A stretch of DNA of 64,000 nt from Candidatus Bathyarchaeota archaeon. Its GTDB lineage: Archaea > Thermoproteota > Bathyarchaeia > Bathyarchaeales > Bathycorpusculaceae. Each line of letters begins with the position of its first letter. Positions within the stretch are counted from its first letter, which is position 1. The notes under the pieces are model-generated. The model ran no database searches and was not told the origin of the DNA. It saw nothing but the letters and a program-made list of their open reading frames with translations. Location of the stretch: NCBI GenBank assembly GCA_003164295.1, contig PLTA01000056.1, positions 40,518 through 104,517 of the forward strand. The letters are read 5' to 3'. Of this stretch, positions 42,330-50,396 are shown one piece after another. Both the position numbers and the translations under genes were made by a program.

Positions 42330-42767
42330 TTGGCTCAAAGAGCAAACTCAGAAGAAGAGCTTCGTAGACTCAGCATGGAAATGCGTTATCTAGAACAGAC
42401 TGCAGATGCCCTTCAGCAACGAATAAGCTTGGTGAATGGGGCAATCACTGACATAAGCTATGCAAACATGACGCTAGATGGAATTGAGGCAGAAAAGGAA
42501 AACGCTGAACTTTTAGTTCCAATCGGAGGAAGCTCTTACATTAAAGTTAAACTTGCAGACTCGAACAAAATAATTATTGGAATGGGTTCAGGAGTATCCG
42601 TAGAAAAAACTCTTTTAGAAGCAAAAATGGCCTTGAAAGAACGCTTAGATGAACTCGAAAAAACCATGAACTCGGCTCAACAACAGTTTACACAAGTTGC
42701 AGACAGAATAAACTCTGGCAGAAGTAGGCTTGAAGCTTTGCTTGGCTCAAGAGAAGGGAAACCTTGA
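42330..42767 (+). CDS. pfdA: Prefoldin alpha subunit
   Basis: 145 residues: two long coiled-coil helices (EELRRLSMEMRYLEQTADAL and the C-terminal LKERLDELEKTMNSAQQQF) joined by a beta-hairpin region (ELLVPIGGSSYIKVKLADSN). Hexameric jellyfish chaperone with the beta subunit, delivering unfolded protein to the thermosome. TTG start at 42330. Confidence 0.93.
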   Translation: MAQRANSEEELRRLSMEMRYLEQTADALQQRISLVNGAITDISYANMTLDGIEAEKENAELLVPIGGSSYIKVKLADSNKIIIGMGSGVSVEKTLLEAKMALKERLDELEKTMNSAQQQFTQVADRINSGRSRLEALLGSREGKP

Positions 42768-42771
42768 AGCG

Positions 42772-43677
42772 ATGTTTGAGAAACTCAAATCTGGTTTTAA
42801 AGGCTTAGTAAATAAAGTAACGACAACAGAGCTTAAAGCTGAAAATTTAAACCCTATTTTATCAGAATTTAAAATGAGTCTTTGTGAAAACGATGTGGCT
42901 TATCCCGTAGCTGAAAAAATCAGTAACGACCTTGAAAAACGGCTGGTCGGAGTCCAAGTTAAACGTTTAGAAGACAGGAAAAAAATTGTTGATGAGAACC
43001 TCAGACAAGTTCTTTTAGCAGTGATGCTAACAAACAAAACCATTGATCTGTTAAAATTAGCTGGAGAAAAACGCCAAAAGAAAGAACCGCTGGTCTTAAT
43101 GTTTGTGGGCATCAATGGAACAGGAAAAACTACCACAATAGCCAAAGTTGCACATTTTTTAGGCAATAAAGGCTACACAGTGGTCCTAGCTGGTGCTGAT
43201 ACTTATCGTGCAGGCTCCATCGAGCAATTAGAGGAGCATGGAAAACGCTTAGGTGTACGAGTCATTAAGAGCAATTATGGCGGTGACCCTGCGGCCGTAG
43301 CTTATGACGCGGTTAATCACGCTAAAGCTCATGGAATAAACATTGTTTTAATTGATACCGCAGGAAGAATGCAGACTAACCAAAACCTGATGAATGAACT
43401 TATCAAAGTCAAACGGGTAATTGGTCCTGACTTAACCATATTTACGGTTGATTCCCTAATTGGCAACGACGCAGTTCAGCAAGCAGAAGAATTCAACAAA
43501 GCTGTCGGCATAGACGCGACAATTTTGACTAAAGTAGACGCAGACGTAAAAGGCGGGTCAGCATTAAGCGTAACATACGTGACTCAGAAACCGATTCTAT
43601 TTATAGGGGTAGGACAAACATACAAGGATTTGGAATTGTTCAACCCTGAAAAATTCGTGAACATGGTACTAAGATAG
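42772..43677 (+). CDS. ftsY: Signal recognition particle receptor FtsY
   Basis: 301 residues. Helical N domain, then the SRP GTPase: GINGTGKTTT (P-loop, about 113-122), ADTYRAGSIEQLEEHGKRLG, DTAGRMQTN, TKVDADVKGGSALSV and the closing GVGQTYKDLELFNPEKFV. It lacks the acidic A domain of bacterial FtsY, as usual in archaea. The ATG at 42772 is preferred over a start overlapping pfdA because the protein then begins MFEKLKSGFKGL. Confidence 0.96.
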   Translation: MFEKLKSGFKGLVNKVTTTELKAENLNPILSEFKMSLCENDVAYPVAEKISNDLEKRLVGVQVKRLEDRKKIVDENLRQVLLAVMLTNKTIDLLKLAGEKRQKKEPLVLMFVGINGTGKTTTIAKVAHFLGNKGYTVVLAGADTYRAGSIEQLEEHGKRLGVRVIKSNYGGDPAAVAYDAVNHAKAHGINIVLIDTAGRMQTNQNLMNELIKVKRVIGPDLTIFTVDSLIGNDAVQQAEEFNKAVGIDATILTKVDADVKGGSALSVTYVTQKPILFIGVGQTYKDLELFNPEKFVNMVLR

Positions 43678-43682
43678 ATAAG

Positions 43683-44042
43683 TTAAGGTTCTTCTATCTC
43701 TACAAGTTCAAAGCGAATTTTGCTCGGGTAAATCCAATATGCCTTGATAAAGTCTTCAATATTCTGATCAATGTCTAAGGCTTCAAAAAAATCGATGAAA
43801 TCCTTATCTATATTGTCAAGTTTTTTTGCTGTGTACACCTTTAAATTAGCTAAATACTCTTTATCACCGCTTAATTCTTTCATCGAAATCATGTCTGGAA
43901 CCTCAACGGCAAACATCAAGTTTGTTAAAACGTCTAAAACCGCAACTTTTCGCACGTTTTCATTTTTGGTTTTAGCGACAATTAATCGTTTGTCAAAAAT
44001 CCTGAAATTCCAATCGGCTTCCAAATCTAAAGGAGTAGACAT
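43683..44042 (-). CDS. Hypothetical protein, 119 residues
   Basis: Begins MSTPLDLEADWNFRIFDKRL at ATG 44042, or three residues earlier at a GTG (44051). Mixed alpha/beta with an acidic C-terminus ending IRFELVEIEEP; the composition is that of a real soluble protein. No family or motif recognised. It faces ftsY tail to tail with a 5-nt gap. Confidence 0.55.
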   Translation of the reverse strand: MSTPLDLEADWNFRIFDKRLIVAKTKNENVRKVAVLDVLTNLMFAVEVPDMISMKELSGDKEYLANLKVYTAKKLDNIDKDFIDFFEALDIDQNIEDFIKAYWIYPSKIRFELVEIEEP

Positions 44043-44192
44043 AAACTTCACTGAGGAAATAAAGGGTTTTCAACTTTAAAAACTTGAAGGGTGCACATTT
44101 TTTTACCCCAAATATTGGTAAATAATAAGGATGTTTTTTTTTGGCTGCTTAAAAAATAAAATGAGTAGATGACCTTATAACGAATAAATTGT

Positions 44193-44411
44193 TTAAGCTT
44201 CAGCTTTACCTTTTTTCCATTTCGAAGAATCACGCAAATTCTCGACTGGCGAATCACAAGTTAAGCCTAATGGTACTTGAGTTTTTGTTTTATAATTTTT
44301 CTCCGCGACTTTTGCCTTGCACTCTTTGGAGCTAAACTCAACACTGCCCTCAAGCTTCCGTATCGTTCGTCCTATTCGGCGTTCGCCTTTCGTGGCTGTG
44401 CATCTTCCCAT
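44193..44411 (-). CDS. Small basic protein, 72 residues
   Basis: ATG at 44411. Basic (about 25% Lys/Arg) with three cysteines (positions 4, 31, 52) and polar segments RCTATKGERRIGRTIRKLEG and KTKTQVPLGLTCDSPVENLR. Not a recognised family. Codon composition looks coding. It is divergent from the SRPBCC gene at 44480, with a 68-nt promoter gap. Confidence 0.5.
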   Translation of the reverse strand: MGRCTATKGERRIGRTIRKLEGSVEFSSKECKAKVAEKNYKTKTQVPLGLTCDSPVENLRDSSKWKKGKAEA

Positions 44412-44479
44412 TTTTGGTCACAAATAAATAAACGTTAAAGTTAAAAAACCCTTCCAACACTAGTTTTATAGGTGATTTT

Positions 44480-44908
44480 TTGAAAGCAAAAGTTAAAACC
44501 ATAAAACAAAAAGTAACAATTCCTGCTTCTCCCCAAGAAGTTTACGACGCATACACTGACCCCAAAAAACATAGTGAATTCACGGAAAGTAAAGCTACAG
44601 GAAAACCGGTAGTTGGGGGCAAATTTACAGCTTGGGACGGTTACATTTTTGGAAAGTACCTTGAACTTGATGATGGAAAACGTGTGGTTCAGGAATGGAC
44701 TTCGACTGATTTTCCAAAAGGATATGGTCCTTCAAGATTAGAGCTGTGTTTCAATAAGATATCAGAAGGAACAGAACTTGTTATGGTGCAGTCGAATGTT
44801 CCTGAAGAGCAAGCGGATGATACTGAACAAGGCTGGGTAGAGTGGTATTGGGATCCGCTCAAAAAGTACTTTAGCGAGCAATCAAAAGGCTTAATGAGCT
44901 TGGTTTGA
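44480..44908 (+). CDS. SRPBCC/AHSA1-type lipid- or ligand-binding protein
   Basis: 142 residues. IPASPQEVYDAYTDPKKHSE, GKFTAWDGYIFGKYLELDDG and RVVQEWTSTDFPKGYGPSRL are the activator-of-Hsp90-homology (AHSA1) form of the START-like fold, ending in an amphipathic helix (WDPLKKYFSEQ). Archaea lack Hsp90, so a stress-related ligand-binding role is more likely. TTG start at 44480. Confidence 0.85.
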   Translation: MKAKVKTIKQKVTIPASPQEVYDAYTDPKKHSEFTESKATGKPVVGGKFTAWDGYIFGKYLELDDGKRVVQEWTSTDFPKGYGPSRLELCFNKISEGTELVMVQSNVPEEQADDTEQGWVEWYWDPLKKYFSEQSKGLMSLV

Positions 44909-44953
44909 TTAAGCTAAATTGCTAAGATGCTGCTCCTTCTTTTTTGTGACTTA

Positions 44954-46168
44954 TTATTTCTTTCTCGTTTTGGAAATGCCTGAAAACAAAAAGACTCCCG
45001 CGGAAGCGATAAGTAGCACTGTTAAAGATGAAAACAATCCATTATATTGCAGAACGGTAGCAAGGATAACTCCGCCTATTATAGGACCAATGGTTTGTCC
45101 AATATCCATCATAGTGCTTAAGAAACCCATCGATGTTCCCACTAAATTGTATGGCGTTAAATCACACATCAGTGGCGCGGTTGAAGAGATAACCATGGCA
45201 AAGCCTAAACCGTAACCAATAGAAATCGCAAGCAACAAAGCAAACTGGGTAGTAAATGGAACTATAAACAGTAACGCTCCACTAATGATGCAGCCTATGA
45301 GGATTGGCAAACGTCGGCTACTCTTATCCGAGAATCGACCAATAATAGGTCTAGAAATAATTAAAGAAATAACTTGCACACCCATAACCACAGAAACAGC
45401 CAACGCATTAAAACCCGCTACTTGAATCATGTATTGTACCAGATAAAACTCCACCACACCATAAACGTAATATTGGACTGCCTGAACAAAACTCACAACC
45501 AAAGCACCCCTATTGCGGGCAATCTCAAGCCAACCTCTAAACATTTTACGCGTTGCAACCTTTGCCTTCAACGGCTGCACAACTACCGTCTTGTTTTCCG
45601 AGAGCAAAAGCAAAGCAATCACAAAAGAAGCGATCCCTGCAACACCAACCGCCAAATACAACGTGTGAAAACCATAGCTGGTCACGAACAATATGGAGCC
45701 ACCCAAAAAAGGCGCTAAGCCACGTCCAACTGCCGTTGCCGAGTTAAAGCTGGAGATCCGTTCACCCCTGTTGGCAGGGTATCGTTCTGCGATTGTCGCT
45801 TCGGCAACAGGTACAAAAATTGCGGTTGCGAACCCATGATAGAAACGCACAAGCGATAGCTGCCACCAATTTCCAACAAAGAGGTAAAGGAAGGGTGCAG
45901 AAGCAAAAACAAACGTAGAGAAAAGAAGCATTTTCCTTCTGCCAAGAACGTCTGAAAGTGAAGCGGCTGGAAGGCTAACAAGGATGCCTGGGATTGTGGA
46001 TGCAGCTGCAACTATGCCGGTTAAATCAGCGGGTGTTCCGAGGCTTAAGGCGAAGGGATTGAGCACGGGGTTTTTGGACATCGTGGAGCTTAAGATTGCG
46101 AAGGCGCCCATGATGCAAAGAACCCAGAAGTACCTGTCGCTAGCTATTTTTCTAAGATTCAATGGCAA
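44954..46168 (-). CDS. MFS transporter, 12-TM
   Basis: 404 residues with twelve hydrophobic segments. The motif-A loop SLSDVLGRRKMLLFSTF follows helix 2, and a partial repeat RFSDKSSRRLPILIG follows helix 8. AEATIAERYPANRGERISSF is typical of tetracycline/multidrug-type MFS carriers. Substrate unknown. The TTG at 46168 is the longest start. Followed on the same strand from upstream by the corA-like gene. Confidence 0.87.
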   Translation of the reverse strand: MPLNLRKIASDRYFWVLCIMGAFAILSSTMSKNPVLNPFALSLGTPADLTGIVAAASTIPGILVSLPAASLSDVLGRRKMLLFSTFVFASAPFLYLFVGNWWQLSLVRFYHGFATAIFVPVAEATIAERYPANRGERISSFNSATAVGRGLAPFLGGSILFVTSYGFHTLYLAVGVAGIASFVIALLLLSENKTVVVQPLKAKVATRKMFRGWLEIARNRGALVVSFVQAVQYYVYGVVEFYLVQYMIQVAGFNALAVSVVMGVQVISLIISRPIIGRFSDKSSRRLPILIGCIISGALLFIVPFTTQFALLLAISIGYGLGFAMVISSTAPLMCDLTPYNLVGTSMGFLSTMMDIGQTIGPIIGGVILATVLQYNGLFSSLTVLLIASAGVFLFSGISKTRKK

Positions 46169-46231
46169 TCAACCGTTTTGTTTTTGTGTCCAACTTTATG
46201 GTTAATCTTGTCGCGATTAGTTATCGTAAGT

Positions 46232-47242
46232 TTAGAGCCATCCTTTTCTTCGGAAAACAATAATTAACCCGACAGCAACACTGAGCATCAAAACAATCAT
46301 CGCGTAGAATCCATAGCTGCTGTTGCTACCCGGAACTAAAAATCCTCGTCCAAAATTCGTACCGTAAATCCCCGCGATCAAAGTCAAAGGCAGAAATACT
46401 GCTGAAATGATGGTCAACACTCTGATTATGTTGTTGGTTGTCAATGTTTGGACGTTTATGAGGATGTCGCCTATGTCGTGGATTTCCTCTCGGTGAGTAT
46501 CTATAACTTCGATTAATGAAATTGTTCTATCATAAAGTTCTTCAAAGCGTGGCAGCGTTTCACTGGAGATAATAGCAAATTCTCCCCTTGCAACTCTTCC
46601 AACCACCTCACGCAAAGGCCCTATGGATTGACGTAAACCCAACGCTTGATCTCTTGCTTTGGCAATCTCTACTCTAAGAGTCCTGTTTGAATCCCTTGGT
46701 CGTTGCCTAAACCCCTCTGCAGCCGTTTGGCTTAAGCCCTGAAGTTTTTCTTGAACTAAATCTGAGACATAAAAGCACTCGTTTGTTATAAGATCCAAGA
46801 AAATGTAAAAAAGAATGTCTGTTGAAGGTAAGAGTGAAAGGGCGAAGTAGCCGTGAGTACTGATTTTCTTGTAAATTTCACATGTAATATATGAATGTCC
46901 CTTGTGAAAAGAAAGTATCCAACTTTTACTTGCAATTACAGCAAGCCAATCCGTTTGGGTATCGGTGAGAAAATGCTCTCTGTGAGGAAAACGAACGACA
47001 CAGGATACAAAATTCTCATATTCCTCAATCTTTGACCGCCTCCCCTCTTCTCCGAACTCTTCCAGCTTGAAATTTTCTATTAATCCAAAGCGACTTTTCA
47101 ATAGAACCATTTCTGCATCTGATGGGTCCTCTGCATCAACCCATAAGATGGAGGCCTCGCCTATTTTTTCAGGTACGGTTTCTAAGTTGTCAGAATGCCA
47201 TTGACCGTTGTCATATCGCCTGAGTTGGGTAATAGTTAACAA
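46232..47242 (-). CDS. corA: CorA-family divalent cation channel with GTN variant
   Basis: 336 residues: cytoplasmic alpha/beta funnel, long helix (residues about 165-285) and two C-terminal helices (VLTIISAVFLPLTLIAGIYG, YGFYAMIVLMLSVAVGLIIV) with a basic end RRKGWL. The pore-mouth signature YGMNF is here YGTNF, so the selectivity-loop Met is Thr. Variants of GMN occur in distant CorA/ZntB relatives, so transported ion is uncertain (Mg2+, Co2+ or Zn2+). TTG start at 47242. Confidence 0.9.
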   Translation of the reverse strand: MLTITQLRRYDNGQWHSDNLETVPEKIGEASILWVDAEDPSDAEMVLLKSRFGLIENFKLEEFGEEGRRSKIEEYENFVSCVVRFPHREHFLTDTQTDWLAVIASKSWILSFHKGHSYITCEIYKKISTHGYFALSLLPSTDILFYIFLDLITNECFYVSDLVQEKLQGLSQTAAEGFRQRPRDSNRTLRVEIAKARDQALGLRQSIGPLREVVGRVARGEFAIISSETLPRFEELYDRTISLIEVIDTHREEIHDIGDILINVQTLTTNNIIRVLTIISAVFLPLTLIAGIYGTNFGRGFLVPGSNSSYGFYAMIVLMLSVAVGLIIVFRRKGWL

Positions 47243-47355
47243 TTTGATGCTCCGCTTGATATTTGGTAAAACTAGTTTCTAAACTTATTCCGAGCTTATC
47301 TTACGCGCCTTATGGATTGTTTTGCTGTTTTCTCTATTGCCTTAATTGAATGCGT

Positions 47356-47502
47356 TTAAAGCACTAATGATTTCTTTGAAAATGGCGGGTTTCCAGGAAC
47401 TTTTAGGTTAACGTTGAAGATTTTGTTCGCTTCATCCCAAACTGCATAATAAATGACGATGCTAAAAGACGAATAAAGGAAATTGGCAAATCTTATGTTC
47501 AT
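47356..47502 (-). CDS. Doubtful small ORF, 48 residues
   Basis: MNIRFANFLYSSFSIVIYYA followed by VWDEANKIFNVNLKVPGNP. It could be a small membrane-associated protein or the end of a decayed gene; an upstream in-frame ATG at 47541 exists. There is only a weak GGG as ribosome-binding site and no recognised family. The rest of 47243-47567 is non-coding. Confidence 0.25.
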   Translation of the reverse strand: MNIRFANFLYSSFSIVIYYAVWDEANKIFNVNLKVPGNPPFSKKSLVL

Positions 47503-47567
47503 AAAACCCTGAGGCGGGATTGGGCAGAAATACGTTAACACGAAACAAGATTGACATTAGAATTAAC

Positions 47568-48218
47568 TTAATGTGGGCTGTACGTTGTGGTCACATCTTG
47601 GTATGAGCCATCTTCGAATGCATAGATTTTAACAGCAGTTCCAATATTGCCCCATCCCCAACTTTGATATCTTGATGGGTCGTTCCACACTTTATCGGAT
47701 GGATCCACATGAACCCATGTTCCTTTGTAGTAATCTTCAGCCCAAACATGAATAAAATTCCAGTTTGAAGCATCAGCTGCCACTACGAGCCTGCTTTGGT
47801 AGCCAAGTGCAAGACAAGCCGAAACATAAACAATGCTCCATTGCACACAAATGCCATCACCGCTGTTTAAAATCTGAATCGGGTCTTCATACCAACCCGT
47901 CGCATCTTGGACAAAAATCATCTTGCTTTGTTGCCAAGAAAAGATGTCAGTTTGATTGTAGCCGAGGTTAAGCTTTGATGCCATAAGGGCTTTAGTTTGT
48001 GTTGAGTTCAAGCTTTTCATTATTGTTAAGTAATGTTGTGTGAAGGCGTTGAAAGCGGGGTCGGTGACGTGAGTCGTCGGCTCCTTATTCTGTAAGGCAT
48101 TCAAAACGTACACGGCAGTTGCTACAAACACAATTAGAACTAACATGAAAGCGATTGCTATCCATCTTTTAGAGTGATTTTGTCGCCTTGCGGCAGGAAC
48201 TTTTCTATGATGACTCAT
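47568..48218 (-). CDS. Membrane-anchored transglutaminase-like protein
   Basis: 216 residues. Basic N-terminus, one signal-anchor helix (IAFMLVLIVFVATAVYVL, about 21-38), then an extracytoplasmic domain. The transglutaminase triad is in order: Cys124 in GDGICVQWSIV, His157 in FIHVWAEDYY and Asp172 in WVHVDPSD. Such domains act as peptidases or cross-linkers of surface protein. ATG at 48218. Next gene upstream on the same strand is another anchored surface protein, suggesting a joint cell-envelope role. Confidence 0.87.
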   Translation of the reverse strand: MSHHRKVPAARRQNHSKRWIAIAFMLVLIVFVATAVYVLNALQNKEPTTHVTDPAFNAFTQHYLTIMKSLNSTQTKALMASKLNLGYNQTDIFSWQQSKMIFVQDATGWYEDPIQILNSGDGICVQWSIVYVSACLALGYQSRLVVAADASNWNFIHVWAEDYYKGTWVHVDPSDKVWNDPSRYQSWGWGNIGTAVKIYAFEDGSYQDVTTTYSPH

Positions 48219-48396
48219 AATATCTTATTACTGAGCATTTCTCTGTAAAAGCCTTGCCCGTGTCGATGTACATAGTTTAATTTTCTTAAGAAGCAAATTT
48301 GAGAAATATGTTTTTAAAGAGTCTAGAATTGTTGAATCATAGCTACTATGGTTACAAAAAAGAAATTGAGTTTGAAATTGCTAAACTTCATTTAGA

Positions 48397-49191
48397 TCAG
48401 CTGTTTTGAAGAGTAATCGAGTGTGGCGTAGAGACTGAAATTTGTGAGTCTGAAGCTGCAGTTATACTTAAGGTCAACGAATTTGATCCTATTGATCCGC
48501 TCAGATTGAGGTCGAAATTAGGACTTGAGCTATCTGAACCACCGTTACCTGAAGCTTGTGCGTTGATTTGTGTACCAGAAGTTGTGCCTGCAAAGTTAAA
48601 GATTACTTGGGAGTTCTGAATATCTTGACTTAAGCTTTGAGGAACATTTGTAAGTGTTAAAGTAAGATCCAATTGAATGTTGTTTCCGCTCTGTTGAACA
48701 ACACAAATCACGTCAGCCGAAATGGTTCCTGAATCTTTGCCGTCGTTTTGGTTTGGAACATTCACTGAAAATTGGTTGCCAGTCGAAGTGTATTGACCTG
48801 TTGGATTGGTTATCGATGGGTTATTGTTGACCATGCCTTGGTTGTTGCTATTATTATTGTTACTATTTGGGCTTCCGGGGGGTCCTTGATTATAGTTGCC
48901 ATTTTGGTTGTTGTATGGGCTGCTTGTTGGTCCTTGATTGTTGTAATTGTTGTTATTTGAATTTCCTTGGTTGGGGTTGGTATTTTGATTATTGTTGACC
49001 TGATTGCTTTGATTGTTCGTTCCTTGATTATTGCCCTGGATTTTTTCTATAAAGGGAGCCACTACAAGAAAACTCAAGACTCCACCAATAATCATTCCCA
49101 CTAAAAGAGTTACCAGTATAATTCCGATAAGTGCCACGATTCCAACGGAATGTCTTTTCGTTTTTCCTTTTTCTTCAACCATACTGACCAT
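48397..49191 (-). CDS. Membrane-anchored Asn/Gly/Gln-rich surface protein
   Basis: 264 residues. N-terminal anchor helix (VALIGIILVTLLVGMIIGGV), then a 90-residue low-complexity linker of Asn, Gln, Gly and Pro with repeated NNQG/NPNQG units (about 52-135), then a beta-rich domain of about 125 residues with Ser/Thr/Asn (DLNLSGSIGSNSLTLSITA). The linker looks like a flexible stalk. ATG at 49191, alternative at 49182. No family recognised. Confidence 0.75.
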   Translation of the reverse strand: MVSMVEEKGKTKRHSVGIVALIGIILVTLLVGMIIGGVLSFLVVAPFIEKIQGNNQGTNNQSNQVNNNQNTNPNQGNSNNNNYNNQGPTSSPYNNQNGNYNQGPPGSPNSNNNNSNNQGMVNNNPSITNPTGQYTSTGNQFSVNVPNQNDGKDSGTISADVICVVQQSGNNIQLDLTLTLTNVPQSLSQDIQNSQVIFNFAGTTSGTQINAQASGNGGSDSSSPNFDLNLSGSIGSNSLTLSITAASDSQISVSTPHSITLQNS

Positions 49192-49462
49192 TTCTTTTTT
49201 TTATTGTAGTCATTAAAAGAAGAGAAGTTAGGATTAAGAGAGTTATGAATTGATAATCCATAATTTTAATTACAGTAATTTTGTGCAAATCATAATTTCG
49301 CATGGCTAGAATCTAAAGTAAAGGTCTAAGAATACAATAATTCTAATCAACCATCAAAAACAACATTTATTAAAAGTGCTTTTTTAAAAATTATTGATCA
49401 ATAAAGAATATGGTTTAATTTTTAGACTAACTCTCGAAATAAGCTTATCAGTTATGTTAAAG

Positions 49463-50395
49463 TTATTTCAAGAATTCCGCAAGATATTGAGTGATTAACG
49501 TATAAGCGTCTGTATCATTGGGGCCAATCCTGTTATTGTCTCGATCAATGCTAATCAACGTAAAACCTTCGTGTTCTCCGACGGGCTTATTATTTTTAAT
49601 TCTGTAGACACAACGAATGACTTCATTTGCATGAGCTTGAAAAGTTAGCAGAGGAAATTTTACTCTTTGCAAATGTAAATCGTATTTTCCAGTTGTTCTG
49701 GGTTCAATGAAGAAATCCTCCGTCTCCTCAAACTTTAGAAGACTCTGAAGAAGCGATCCCTGATATTGCGGAAAACGAGTTGGCATTTTTAGGCCAGCTT
49801 TTTGTCTTACCTCATCAATCTTGCTTATGAGAGTATCTCTGTCCCAAAGTTCAACATTTAACCTTTGAGCTTCCGCAAGTGATTGTTGATTAAAATAAGT
49901 GGTTATTAATACAATCGATCTTTGACATTCATAGTTACATTTCGTTTCCTGAGCTATTAGAAGAATAGATTCGGATACATTGAAAGTTCTAGGATACATT
50001 CGAGCATTAATGGCAATCCTCTCGTCATCCTTCACAGCTACCAAGTCAACGCCCAAGCAAGCCGGGTGCATTTCTGGATGAACTTCATATCCCAATTCTT
50101 CAAACAGCCATTTGATAATAAATTCAAATTCTTTATCTGAAAAGCAATCAATTGAATAAGAATTTGATTTCGATGCAATCTGTGATTTATTGGTTTTTTC
50201 TAAAATTGTTCGGGCTGTCATTTGCCCAGTCTTAATTAATGCATTTTGGAAGTATCGTTTTTCTATTCTGGCAGCTAATTCCTCTGCCCTGTAATCAGGA
50301 AGACCAAGTTTCTGTTGCAAGAACTCTTTTATGTCAAGGTTTGGGTATTGCTGTTTAATTTGCTCCAAGACGCCGTTAAACTTAAAGAAATCCAT
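49463..50395 (-). CDS. Mrr-like restriction-endonuclease-fold protein (third gene of module)
   Basis: 310 residues. Helical N-terminus (1-80), then a restriction-endonuclease-like core at about 85-200: KEFEFIIKWLFEELGYEV, GVDLVAVKDDERIAINARMY, then WDRDTLISKIDEV. The Mrr pattern is E...GxD...QxK; here Asp117 is kept but QAK reads NAR (130-132), so the catalytic Lys is Arg. A C-terminal domain follows (ISIDRDNNRIGPNDTDAYTL). ATG at 50395 is one base after the stop of the upstream zinc protein, so the genes are coupled. Role as nuclease or DNA-binding effector is inferred. Confidence 0.75.
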   Translation of the reverse strand: MDFFKFNGVLEQIKQQYPNLDIKEFLQQKLGLPDYRAEELAARIEKRYFQNALIKTGQMTARTILEKTNKSQIASKSNSYSIDCFSDKEFEFIIKWLFEELGYEVHPEMHPACLGVDLVAVKDDERIAINARMYPRTFNVSESILLIAQETKCNYECQRSIVLITTYFNQQSLAEAQRLNVELWDRDTLISKIDEVRQKAGLKMPTRFPQYQGSLLQSLLKFEETEDFFIEPRTTGKYDLHLQRVKFPLLTFQAHANEVIRCVYRIKNNKPVGEHEGFTLISIDRDNNRIGPNDTDAYTLITQYLAEFLK

Positions 50396-50396
50396 C

